A stretch of DNA of 64,000 bases from Nocardia neocaledoniensis (GTDB lineage Bacteria > Actinomycetota > Actinomycetes > Mycobacteriales > Mycobacteriaceae), in NCBI RefSeq assembly GCF_003182135.1, contig NZ_QGTL01000006.1, positions 186,001 to 250,000 on the forward strand. The letters are read 5' to 3'. Shown here one piece after another: positions 32,339-40,358 of this stretch. The translations under genes were made by a program, and so were the position numbers. Below the pieces are notes generated by a model that saw nothing but the letters and a program-made list of their open reading frames with translations, was not told where the DNA came from and searched no databases. The number at the start of each line of letters is the position of its first letter. Position 1 is the stretch's first letter.

Positions 32339-32838
32339 TCGGTCGCCGGTCCAGGCGTCCGGTGGCGGGGGCGTGCTGGTAGTCGCCGGTGTCCATGACG
32401 AGGGGCCGCCGACGTAGCGGATGAGCCATTCCGGTGGGAGTTGGTCGAATCCGGTGGAGACGAGCCAGTGGTGGATGTCGTGTCCGTCGCGGTGCTGGGG
32501 CAGGAAGTCGGCGGGGTTGTGGGTGGCCAGGGTGACGGTGGCGTGGTCGGTGAGTTCGTAGGCGACCTGTATTGCGGAGTTTGCCAGCGCCGACGACGAT
32601 CACCCGCTGACCGGTGCAGTCCTGGGGGCGGCGGTAGTCGGCGACGTGCAGCAAGTTGCCACCGAACTGGTCTTGACCGGGCAGTTCAGGCAGATACGGG
32701 TTGCCGAAAGAGCCGGTGGCGGCGACGATCCCGGCGGTATGCCTTTGCCTGCGGGGTCTTCCAGGACCCAGTCGCGGTAGCTGACGCCGCTGCGTCGGTC
32801 CGGCTCGGCGATCTTGATTTGGGACGGCGAAATTTGAC
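32339..32838 (-). pseudogene. decayed flavin-containing monooxygenase / NAD(P)-binding oxidoreductase
   Basis: On the minus strand three frames together give a typical flavin monooxygenase: KIAEPDRRSGVSYRDWVLED in one frame, GIVAATGSFGNPYLPELPGQ, NLLHVADYRRPQDCTGQR and VIVVGAG in a second, and FLPQHRDGHDIHHWLVSTGF, then LVMDTGDYQHAPATGRLDRR in others. The nucleotide-binding VVGAG motif is present, but at least two frameshifts break the gene and both ends are missing. It is a dead fragment. Confidence 0.8.
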
Positions 32839-32994
32839 GTCACTTCAGTCTTGGGTGGCGCGAGTTGCGCGCTGACCGGCGTTACCATCTCTCACCGCCG
32901 AAAGCTGTTGCGGCTGAGGAACGAAGGCGACTCGACGTTGTAACGATCTGCGGCGGAACCCGATTCGCGGCGAAGTAGCCAGACAGATGGGCGG

Positions 32995-33012
32995 TTCGAA
33001 TGTATGTTCGAA
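32995..33012 (+). promoter_or_regulatory. LexA-type SOS box upstream of the LGFP gene
   Basis: TTCGAATGTATGTTCGAA has 6-bp arms and contains the box TCGAATGTATGTTCGA, identical to that at 31121-31136. It lies 64 bp before ATG 33077, a normal position for a LexA operator over the promoter. Confidence 0.72.
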
Positions 33013-33076
33013 GAGTGACCTCGATGAGGGAGGCCACCCCGCTCCGCGGGCCGAGCGTTCAAAGGAGCAGAGCACG

Positions 33077-34606
33077 ATGGCATGTCAGACCTTTCCTCCA
33101 GCGCCGTACCAGGTATGTGGCGCGATCCTCGACAAGTACAACGAACTCGGCGGCACGAGCAGCTTTCTGCTGTGGCCGACCAGCGATGAGCTGACCAACC
33201 CCGACGGGGTCGGCAAGCGTTCGGTGTTCATGAACGGGCCCATCTACTGGCATCCCGACGCCGGCGCTCATCCTGTGGCCAACCACTTCTTCGCATGCTG
33301 GCAGCGCAACGGCTGGGAAGGCGGTCCTCTGCGTTATCCGACTTCGGACGAGCTGGTCAACCCCGACGGCATCGGTCGGCGCCAGTACTTCCAGGGCGGC
33401 ACCATCTACTGGAAACTCAACGAGGCGTACTTCGTCGGTGGCGCGATCCGCGACAAATGGGGCGAAACCGGGTGGGAGCAGGGGTGGCTCGGCTATCCCA
33501 CCTCTGACGAGGTGATTCTGCCCGACGGACAAGGACGAATGAACCGGTTCGAGCACGGCGTCATCTACTGGTCGCCGACTACCGGCGCACACCCTGTCGC
33601 GGGCACAATCCTCGACCAATGGGCGTCGGCGGGCTACGAACGCAGCTCGCTGGGCTACCCGGTGGCCGACGCGGTCATCAGCACGGGCGGGGTCGAGGAG
33701 CAGCAGTTCCAGAATGGCAGGCTGTTTTCCTCGGGCATGCGTCTCGCCCTCACCTCGTCCGATTCCGTCCTATCGTTCGGCGTTCCAACATCGGTCGCGC
33801 TCACACACGAGAGCACTTCCGACATGGTCGTATTTCATGGTGACGGATATGACCTGACGTTCCGGACCCGTAGCGAGACATCGGCCGAGCTGGGCATCAA
33901 CCTGTTGGCACCGCAGGCGCCGCGCGAGTTCACGCTCCTGCTGCCGATACCGCCCGGCTTCGCGCTGCAGGCCCAGCTCGGCAGAGTGAATCTCCTCGCA
34001 CCGGATGGGAGCGTCACTGCGGCCGTCGGACTCCCGGTCGCCGTCGACGCAGTTGGGGCATTGGTCGATGTCGTTGCATCAGTTGCGGGCAACGCCTTGA
34101 CATTCCAGTTCGAGCCGTCGACCATACTTCCGATCCAATCCCTCGCAGAGGGAGTGACGAAGAACGTCAACGACTACAGCAGCGTCGGCGAGAACCAACG
34201 GAATGTGTGTTTGACGAATCCGACGGACTGTCAACGCGCTTATCCCGCACGAGACCTCGCCCAGAAGATCTCCTCGGAGGAGTTCCCTGGCCCTGACCAA
34301 GGCGATAACCGGGCCGACGCCGCGCGGCACTGCCTGTGGCAAGCCTTCACAACCGAGATGGCCAACAAGGACTTCGCTCTGCGTCTGGCGAACGCGCATG
34401 AGCAAGATGCCCCAGGCGCGCCCGAGTCCAACGCGATGGACGAGTACAACAACGTCACCGGTCGCGCGGTCGGGTTGCGCTTCGAAGGCAACCTGCAGGG
34501 GATCATCACCACGAGCCTGGGGTACGCCCATGAGGCTCGGATTGTGCCGAATCCCGTCGGGCTGGAGAACGAGGATGGCAACGACCTGATCATCCTGCAC
34601 GAATAG
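33077..34606 (+). CDS. LGFP-repeat protein with C-terminal DUF6973-like domain, putative SOS-induced antibacterial protein
   Basis: A 509-residue protein from ATG 33077 (AAAGGAG ribosome site). Residues ~10-220 hold four LGFP-type repeats (LLWPTSDELTNPDG, PLRYPTSDELVNPDG, WLGYPTSDEVILPDG, SLGYPVADAVISTGG), modules that bind the arabinogalactan wall of mycolata. A beta-rich middle part follows. The C-terminal ~120 residues include DNRADAARHCLWQAFTTEMA, LANAHEQDAPG and MDEYNNVTGRAVGL, which resembles DUF6973 with conserved His, His-Glu and Asn positions. There is no signal peptide. An SOS box precedes it and a small membrane protein follows. The layout recalls colicins: damage-induced toxin, receptor or wall binding, immunity. 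Toxicity is inferred. Confidence 0.75.
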   Translation: MACQTFPPAPYQVCGAILDKYNELGGTSSFLLWPTSDELTNPDGVGKRSVFMNGPIYWHPDAGAHPVANHFFACWQRNGWEGGPLRYPTSDELVNPDGIGRRQYFQGGTIYWKLNEAYFVGGAIRDKWGETGWEQGWLGYPTSDEVILPDGQGRMNRFEHGVIYWSPTTGAHPVAGTILDQWASAGYERSSLGYPVADAVISTGGVEEQQFQNGRLFSSGMRLALTSSDSVLSFGVPTSVALTHESTSDMVVFHGDGYDLTFRTRSETSAELGINLLAPQAPREFTLLLPIPPGFALQAQLGRVNLLAPDGSVTAAVGLPVAVDAVGALVDVVASVAGNALTFQFEPSTILPIQSLAEGVTKNVNDYSSVGENQRNVCLTNPTDCQRAYPARDLAQKISSEEFPGPDQGDNRADAARHCLWQAFTTEMANKDFALRLANAHEQDAPGAPESNAMDEYNNVTGRAVGLRFEGNLQGIITTSLGYAHEARIVPNPVGLENEDGNDLIILHE

Positions 34607-34693
34607 CAAACGCTTCGGTAACCTGCGGGGAGGGCTTCATCCTGCCGTCCTCGCAGGTTGCCGGGGTCCGTGTACATCGGAAGAGGTGGATTC

Positions 34694-34969
34694 GTGAGCA
34701 GAACAGTCGCTGGGACCGTGTCGGTCTGGGTGCAGGCCGTTGTCGGACTCGTCCTCGGCGCGATGTTCTGGACCGCGTTCCAGGTGGCTACCCCTGACAT
34801 CGGCCACTGGCTCGTGAACGCCTTGGTGCTGGCACAATTGCTGGCACTGGCGATCGCAGGACTGATCCAGGTCACAGCACCCAGACTTGCAGTATTTGGC
34901 TGGTCAGCGGTCGTCGGCGGAATCGTCTACGGTTACGCTTTCAGTCTTCTTGTATTGATCCACCTCTGA
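34694..34969 (+). CDS. small three-helix membrane protein, candidate immunity protein
   Basis: A 91-residue membrane protein from GTG 34694 with AAGAGG seven bases before it. Three hydrophobic helices are seen: VWVQAVVGLVLGAMFWTAF, LVNALVLAQLLALAIAGLIQ and FGWSAVVGGIVYGYAFSLLV. It lies 87 bp after the LGFP/DUF6973-like gene on the same strand, behind a partly palindromic CCTGCGGGGAGG..CCTCGCAGG segment that may act as an attenuator. Small membrane immunity proteins often follow bacteriocin genes, hence the proposal. It could also be an unrelated small membrane protein. Confidence 0.55.
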   Translation: MSRTVAGTVSVWVQAVVGLVLGAMFWTAFQVATPDIGHWLVNALVLAQLLALAIAGLIQVTAPRLAVFGWSAVVGGIVYGYAFSLLVLIHL

Positions 34970-35369
34970 CGAGCGACCGGAGGCTGAGATCCCAGCGTCG
35001 ACTGACCAGTTGTCCTGTGTCAGTGTTCAGCCACGCCAGCATCGTTGACCTGCGGTGGCTCATACTTGGCTCGGATGATGCGCACCTTCGCGCTCGGCAT
35101 CGTGGCGACAAGTTGCTCCCCGGCCACACGGGGCGGAAATCCATGTCGCCGTGAACCGCGCGGAGCCGAACCGGCAGGCGGGCGATGCCGCGCCCGCGGT
35201 TTGGACGCCGCTGGCCGACTGCTCGTCCACCACTTTCTTGTTCCCCCCATCGATCCTGATCGAGACCAACGATAGTCGGACCCGTGCCTTCGTGAGCAGG
35301 ACCGGATGCGAGCACGATTGCCCGGTGTCAGCCTGACCGGCCGTCACCGACGGTCGCTACTTTTGTCGG
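34970..35369. other. gene-free stretch
   Basis: About 400 bp; short frames on both strands have no ribosome site and no protein-like pattern. Nothing could be recognised beyond possible debris. Confidence 0.35.
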
Positions 35370-36329
35370 TCACGGTCTTGCCGTGGGGGTTTCGACGTCA
35401 TCGAGGTCCCTGTCCAAGCGCAATCCTCTCCATGACGGGTGCCGTAGGCGGCCGTCGCCGGTCCATTCGGTGAATGCCACTTCCCCGACCACGTGCGGTT
35501 CGAGCCATACCACCCCGGCCGGGGTCGACCGGAATCCGGGGATCGGTGGGTCCGGACGTTGCAGCGGCGCCAACCGCTCGTGCAAGTCGGCGAGCATCCC
35601 GGCGGTGAACCCGGTACCGACACTGCCCGCGTATTCCAGGCTGCCGCGGTCGTCGGGGACCGCGACCAGCAGCGACCCGATCTTCCCGGCCCGTCGCCCC
35701 GTCCCGGTTTTCCAGCCGATGACCACCACCTCCTGGTGGGAAACATTTTTGACTTTCGTCCAGGCGGGACTGCGTTGCCCGGACAGATACCAGCTGTCGC
35801 GGCGTTTACAGATGATTCCCTCGGCCCCGAGCGTCTGCGAGGCGGCCAGGGCGTCGGCGGCAGGGCCGGGCAGCAGGCCGGGGATTCGCCAGTGCGGTCC
35901 GGCCAGGCCGGTGAGTTCGAGCAATTCGCGGCGCTGGGTGTAGGGCAGCCCGGTCAGGGACCGGTCGCCGATGTGGAGCAGGTCGAAGATCATGAACGTC
36001 GCCGGTGAGGTCTGGGTCAGGGCCGCGATGGTGGCCGGGTTGCGTTGATGCATGCGGGGGGCCAACGCCCGGAACGAGGACCGACCCGCGACTTGCACGA
36101 CGATCTCGCCGTCGACGACGAAGCCGGGTTCGGCCGGGGCGAGCCCGGCCAGTTCGGGCCAGGCCGCGGTGATGTCGTTGCCGTTGCGCGATTCCAACCG
36201 CAACCGCTCATCGACGTAGGCCAGTGCCCGGATCCCGTCGTGCTTGAGCTCGAAGGCCCACCGCCCGTCGTCCACCGGCAGCGCACCCGCGGCGGCCAGC
36301 ATCGGCGCGTACCGCGGCAACCCACTCAC
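35370..36329 (-). CDS. ATP-dependent DNA ligase, LigC/LigD-ligase-domain type
   Basis: A 319-residue ATP-dependent DNA ligase. It seals nicks after transferring AMP to a lysine: the KxDG motif is ELKHDGIRAL (~residue 30), motif III is FMIFDLLHIG, motif IV GAEGIICKRR, motif V SPAWTKVKN, and an OB-fold domain follows (VVVIGWKTGTGRRAGKIGSL). GTG 36329 with GAGGAACC upstream fits the start of compact ligases; the open frame runs further upstream without protein-like features. In this setting it could repair or circularise transferred DNA. A partial dead copy lies at 10041-10139. Confidence 0.88.
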   Translation of the reverse strand: MSGLPRYAPMLAAAGALPVDDGRWAFELKHDGIRALAYVDERLRLESRNGNDITAAWPELAGLAPAEPGFVVDGEIVVQVAGRSSFRALAPRMHQRNPATIAALTQTSPATFMIFDLLHIGDRSLTGLPYTQRRELLELTGLAGPHWRIPGLLPGPAADALAASQTLGAEGIICKRRDSWYLSGQRSPAWTKVKNVSHQEVVVIGWKTGTGRRAGKIGSLLVAVPDDRGSLEYAGSVGTGFTAGMLADLHERLAPLQRPDPPIPGFRSTPAGVVWLEPHVVGEVAFTEWTGDGRLRHPSWRGLRLDRDLDDVETPTARP

Positions 36330-36469
36330 CGGTTCCTCGCCATCACCACACCCCTTCCACACCACCCGACACCAGCAAACATCCAGCGTAACCCCGAACT
36401 GGGTGGTCGTCGGCCAACCACACCGCGCATGCCACTCGATCACCCCCTTGGACCGAACAGGAGTCCCGA

Positions 36470-36718
36470 ATGAGCACAACCCCACCCGCGATCGACGTCA
36501 CCGCCGTGGAGTCGATCTCACGGACCGAGTTCACCGGACGCGAGCACCTCGGAACCGCCGGACCCGTCACCGCGCTCGCCGACAACCCCGTCATCGAACG
36601 GTGGCGTGAACAGGCGCGGGGGTGGCGGGGCCGGTTCTGGACCTACCGGCCCGACGAGACCGGGGCGCTGCGGCTGTATCCGCTCAACGTCGCCCGCCGC
36701 TCCCGCGCTACCCGCTGA
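36470..36718 (+). CDS. small hypothetical protein upstream of the ParB-like gene
   Basis: An 82-residue basic protein from ATG 36470 (AGGAGTCC ribosome site), divergent from the ligase gene. It has PVIERWREQARGWRGRFWTY and RPDETGALRLYPLNVARRSR. The basic tail suggests nucleic-acid contact, but no domain is recognised. It is 75 bp from the ParB-like gene and may form part of the same operon. Confidence 0.55.
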   Translation: MSTTPPAIDVTAVESISRTEFTGREHLGTAGPVTALADNPVIERWREQARGWRGRFWTYRPDETGALRLYPLNVARRSRATR

Positions 36719-36793
36719 CCTTTGTCCACTCTCGGTGCGCCCCGGCTTCGGCTGATCGCCGCATCGTTGTCGCCCTCTACGCAAGGAGCTTTC

Positions 36794-38599
36794 GTGTCCA
36801 CCACCACCATCGAGCCCGACACCTCCGCCGACCTGGATCAGGAGTCCTCGCCGGGAACCGAGGCCACCCTCACCGTGCTCGCCCCGCTGCCCGCGGCCGC
36901 CGAGGCGGTGATCATGGACCCGGCGGATCTGGTCATCGGCCACAACGTGCGGCCCGAAGACCAGATCGATCTCGACGCCCACCCGAAAGAGGTCGAGTCG
37001 ATCCGGCGGTTCGGGGTGCGCGATCCGATCCTGGCCCAGCGCGGCCCCGACGGACACGTCGTGGTCGTCGACGGCCAGGTCCGGGCGTTGATCGCCCGCA
37101 CTCTCGGCCTTGCGAAGGTGCCTGTCTATATCGAGACCACCGACCGGTCGATCGATGATCCGGAACGGTTGATCGAGCGGGCATTGGATCAGATCAACCT
37201 CAACGACCGCCGCATCGAGTTGACCGATTCCGCGCGCGCGGCCGGGGTGGCCTACATGCTCGACCTCGGTGCCACCGCCACCCGCATCGCCGAAGGCCTG
37301 CAAACCGACACCGCACGGGTTCGCAAGGCCGGGAAGATCGGCCGATCGAGCACGGCCCGAAACTTGTTGGATTCCAGCGCGTTCAGTCTCGACCAACTCG
37401 AGGTGATCGCCGGATACGAACAGCTCGGCGACCACGCCGCAGTGGAGAAACTGTCGGCTGTGCAGTGGAACTTCGACTACCACGCCGAGATGATCGCCGC
37501 CGACCGTGCCCGACGCCGCGACCGGCTCACCGCCGCCCTGCCCTACGCCGCGGCCGGGCATTCGATCCTGCACGTGGAATCCGTCGATGTCGACCTCGAC
37601 ACCTACGTGCCGGTCGACAATCTCGTCGATGCCAACGCCGAACCGGTCTCCCCGGAGGCGATCGACGCCGAACCGGGACGGTGGGCGGTGGCGATGGATC
37701 TGATCGAGGACGCCGAACTCTTCGACCCCGCCACCGATGAGGTCATCGACCCCGACACCGTCGATTTCGACGCCGACCTCCCCGACACCGAACCCGCTGA
37801 CGGGCTGCGCAGCGCCACCGGGTTGGTGTATCGGGACGTGTGGATGCCGAGCTACTACCTGCCCGTCGATCAGCTCGACGCCGCCGGGCTGCGCCGCCGA
37901 GACCCCGACACCAGCGTTGACCGTACCGATGACGGCGAGGGTGGCGGTGAGGGTGATGGTGGTGATCGTGCCCGGGCCGCTGCCGAACAGGCGGCAGCGG
38001 ACAGCGACCGTAAACGTGAGGAACGGCGCCGGGTGATCGAGCTGAACAAACGCGGCGCCGCCGCGAAGAAGCGGCGACTGGAATTCCTGGCACGGGTTCT
38101 CACGTTGCGGACCCCACCGCCGGGCAGCGCCGAGCTCGTCGCGACCTCACTGGCGCGCGACACCACCCTGCTCAGCGGAACCCGCGCCCGCACACTGGCA
38201 GTGACCCTGTTCAACGCGAACAACAGCACCGGCCTCACCGACACCGCGGCATCAGCCGTCGCGGGCAGGGCGTGGGTGATCACCCTCGGCCTCGTGCTCG
38301 CCGCCCACGAATCAACCCTCGACAAGGACTGCTGGCGCACCAACACCTGGCAGGCCACCACAGTCTCCGCCTACCTGCACTTCCTCGCCGCGGCCGGTGA
38401 ACACCTGGCCAGCCGGGGACGTGCCAGCGACCGCAACGAACAGTTCCGGCTCGTCGACGTCGAACTGGCCGCCGCCGGCGACCTCGACTACCGCACCATC
38501 CCCCTCGACCAGGACTCCACGACGGCCACCAGCATCGACGAGCGCTCGGCAGTCGACCAGGACAGCCCGGAAGAGGAGCAGCTCGCGCACGCAGCGTGA
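36794..38599 (+). CDS. ParB/RepB-like nuclease-domain protein
   Basis: A 601-residue protein from GTG 36794 (CAAGGAGC ribosome site). Residues ~45-130 show the ParB N-terminal domain: IGHNVRPEDQIDLD, VESIRRFGVRDPILAQRG, GHVVVVDGQVRALIARTLGL, VPVYIE. A helical region with a possible HTH follows (ATRIAEGLQTDTARVRKAGK). The middle ~240-400 is very acidic and disordered, and a basic helix (RKREERRRVIELNKRGAAAK) leads to a C-terminal helical domain. There is no ParA partner nearby. It probably serves DNA binding for maintenance or transfer of the element rather than classical partition. Confidence 0.78.
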   Translation: MSTTTIEPDTSADLDQESSPGTEATLTVLAPLPAAAEAVIMDPADLVIGHNVRPEDQIDLDAHPKEVESIRRFGVRDPILAQRGPDGHVVVVDGQVRALIARTLGLAKVPVYIETTDRSIDDPERLIERALDQINLNDRRIELTDSARAAGVAYMLDLGATATRIAEGLQTDTARVRKAGKIGRSSTARNLLDSSAFSLDQLEVIAGYEQLGDHAAVEKLSAVQWNFDYHAEMIAADRARRRDRLTAALPYAAAGHSILHVESVDVDLDTYVPVDNLVDANAEPVSPEAIDAEPGRWAVAMDLIEDAELFDPATDEVIDPDTVDFDADLPDTEPADGLRSATGLVYRDVWMPSYYLPVDQLDAAGLRRRDPDTSVDRTDDGEGGGEGDGGDRARAAAEQAAADSDRKREERRRVIELNKRGAAAKKRRLEFLARVLTLRTPPPGSAELVATSLARDTTLLSGTRARTLAVTLFNANNSTGLTDTAASAVAGRAWVITLGLVLAAHESTLDKDCWRTNTWQATTVSAYLHFLAAAGEHLASRGRASDRNEQFRLVDVELAAAGDLDYRTIPLDQDSTTATSIDERSAVDQDSPEEEQLAHAA

Positions 38600-38606
38600 G
38601 GGCAGC

Positions 38607-38641
38607 GGCGGTCCGAATCCACGGAATCGATTCGGACCGCC
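38607..38641 (+). promoter_or_regulatory. intercistronic hairpin
   Basis: GGCGGTCCGAAT (38607-38618) and its complement (38630-38641) form a perfect 12-bp stem with an 11-base loop, 8 bp after the ParB-like stop and before the DUF4192 gene. It may be a terminator or an mRNA-stabilising element. Confidence 0.5.
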
Positions 38642-38696
38642 TCACCCCACGCTTCGACAGAAGCCCATTCACTATCCAACCGGAATGAGGCCCGTG

Positions 38697-39329
38697 ATGT
38701 TCACCCGGTTCCGAGATCATCGAAGTTACGAGTTCGATTCTGTGGCATCCGATCAGGCATCGCCGGTACGGCAGCTCCGCAGCATCCCCGTCGCCCCGAA
38801 CTCCGCCTTGGTCGACGAGGTGCTCTCCCACCTCGCTGACGCTGTTGCCCGCGACCGGGCCGAGCTCGCTGCCGCGCGTTCTCCCGACCGCGTTCTCGAT
38901 CTGCGACGTGAGCGCACCGTGTGGCTGCTGTTTCAAATCAGCACGGCGCAAGAAGAACCTGTCGGCGCGCAGGACCTCGCTTGGGCCGTCGCGCTGCTGC
39001 GCGACCGAACCATCCGCGACATCATGTACGGCCTCGCCCGCAGCGAGTACCACGGAGCGGCGGAGGCTCTGTGGCTCCAGATCGCGGCGGCGACCCACGG
39101 TCACGACCGCGCCGAGGCCGTCACCTTGTTCGCCTACAGCGCCTACCACCACAACAACACCGCGCTCGCCAGGACCGCCCTTGCCGCAGCCCTCGATGCC
39201 GACCCGACCCACCCCATCGCGGCGCTGTTGGCAAACGCGCTCGACGACCGCTTGCCACCCCAAAAGATCCGGGCACTCGCCGAGGCCGCAGCGGTGATCG
39301 CGGCCGACCTCGGCATCGACATCACCTGA
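38697..39329 (+). CDS. DUF4192-family protein
   Basis: A 210-residue protein from ATG 38697 (TGAGG upstream; GTG 38694 is also possible). The C-terminal half has the DUF4192 pattern: AEALWLQIAAATHGHDRAEA, TLFAYSAYHHNNTALARTAL, ALDADPTHPIAALLANALDD, followed by PP and a helix. The family is confined to actinobacteria, is often duplicated on plasmids, and is of unknown function. Here it lies between the ParB-like and SSB genes, in line with a role in DNA maintenance of the element. Confidence 0.75.
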   Translation: MFTRFRDHRSYEFDSVASDQASPVRQLRSIPVAPNSALVDEVLSHLADAVARDRAELAAARSPDRVLDLRRERTVWLLFQISTAQEEPVGAQDLAWAVALLRDRTIRDIMYGLARSEYHGAAEALWLQIAAATHGHDRAEAVTLFAYSAYHHNNTALARTALAAALDADPTHPIAALLANALDDRLPPQKIRALAEAAAVIAADLGIDIT

Positions 39330-39419
39330 CCCGCAGCGATCAGAACCCGGCCGTTCTTCACAACCTCCCCCTCGTCGAATCAGTGTCATCCACCCCCCAT
39401 TTGAGCTAAGGAGTTCGTC

Positions 39420-39986
39420 ATGGCCGGAGACACCGTCATCACAGTCATCGGGAATCTGACCTCCGATATCGAACTGACTTTCATCCCAGCGGGTGATGCG
39501 GTAGCGCACTTCACCGTCGCGTCGACCCCGCGGGTGTTCGACCGCAACACCAATCAGTGGCGTGACGGAGAAGCGATGTTCCTGCGCTGCAACATCTGGC
39601 GCGAGGCCGCCGAGAACGTGGCCGAGTCGCTGACCAAGGGCGCACGCGTCATCGTCGCCGGGCGACTCAAGCAACGCAGCTACCAAACCCGCGACGGGGA
39701 CAAACGCACCGTGTTCGAGCTCGAGGTCGACGAAGTCGGACCGAGTCTGCGGTTCGCCCAGGCGCAAGTAACCCGCACCGGACGCAGACCGAACAACGGC
39801 AACGGGTTCGGCGTCGACAACCCTACCCGCGCCACCTCTACGGCCGAGCCCGCCACCGCTGCGCGGACCTCGGACGCTTCTGACCCGTGGGCCACCTCCG
39901 CCCCGGTGGGCAGGGGCAGCGAGGCGTGGGCCGAGCCCGTGCTGGCCGGTGTCGGCGTGGGTGATTTCGGGCAACCACCCTTCTGA
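39420..39986 (+). CDS. ssb: single-stranded DNA-binding protein
   Basis: A 188-residue SSB from ATG 39420. The OB fold is clear: GDTVITVIGNLTSDIELTF, AVAHFTVASTPRVFDRNTNQ, FLRCNIWREAAENVAESL, GARVIVAGRLKQRSYQTRDG. A disordered Gly/Pro/Ser-rich linker leads to the tip GDFGQPPF, a form of the protein-interaction tail, less acidic than the usual DDDIPF. It coats single-stranded DNA during replication and conjugation. A plasmid SSB next to ParB-like and relaxase genes is normal for conjugative elements. Confidence 0.93.
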   Translation: MAGDTVITVIGNLTSDIELTFIPAGDAVAHFTVASTPRVFDRNTNQWRDGEAMFLRCNIWREAAENVAESLTKGARVIVAGRLKQRSYQTRDGDKRTVFELEVDEVGPSLRFAQAQVTRTGRRPNNGNGFGVDNPTRATSTAEPATAARTSDASDPWATSAPVGRGSEAWAEPVLAGVGVGDFGQPPF

Positions 39987-40049
39987 CCTGACCCAGTTCT
40001 CCGATGCCATTGCGGTGGTGAGCGGGCAGGCAGGTGGTGGGTCGGGGCA

Positions 40050-40275
40050 CCGGGCTGGGGTGGGCCCAGCCGCTCGAGGGCTACCAGGCCATCGTGCGCC
40101 ACGCCGTCGGGCCCGCGCCCGGCGGAAACGAATCCCCCGCGCCCGTCCCAGCCCCAGCCGGCGGTCGGGTTGTGCGCGCGGGGAATTCGCCCCCGCACGC
40201 AAGTTGGCGCGTTCCCGCCGTCGTGTCGCCCGCTGTCCTGGTGAACAGCCCTCGGCTGGGCCCACCCCAGCCCGG
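40050..40275. repeat. 23-bp perfect inverted repeat with ~180-base loop
   Basis: The 23 bases at 40050-40072 (beginning CCGGGCTGGGG) are the exact complement of those at 40253-40275 (beginning CGGCTGGGCCC), and pairing may extend further with a small bulge. The enclosed sequence is non-coding. It lies between ssb and the next gene and could be a structured RNA, a single-strand origin or a transfer signal. Confidence 0.6.
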
Positions 40276-40358
40276 CGCCCCTATTTCGCGAAAAGCGTGG
40301 CTGTTCCAGCGCGCCCGGGTGCCGCACCATCCTCGCCATCCCAGTCAGGAGAACAGCT

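Noticed and set aside
38280..40265. 661-codon minus-strand frame opposite ParB-like, DUF4192 and SSB genes
   Set aside because: Antisense shadow; the plus-strand genes have recognised domains and ribosome sites.
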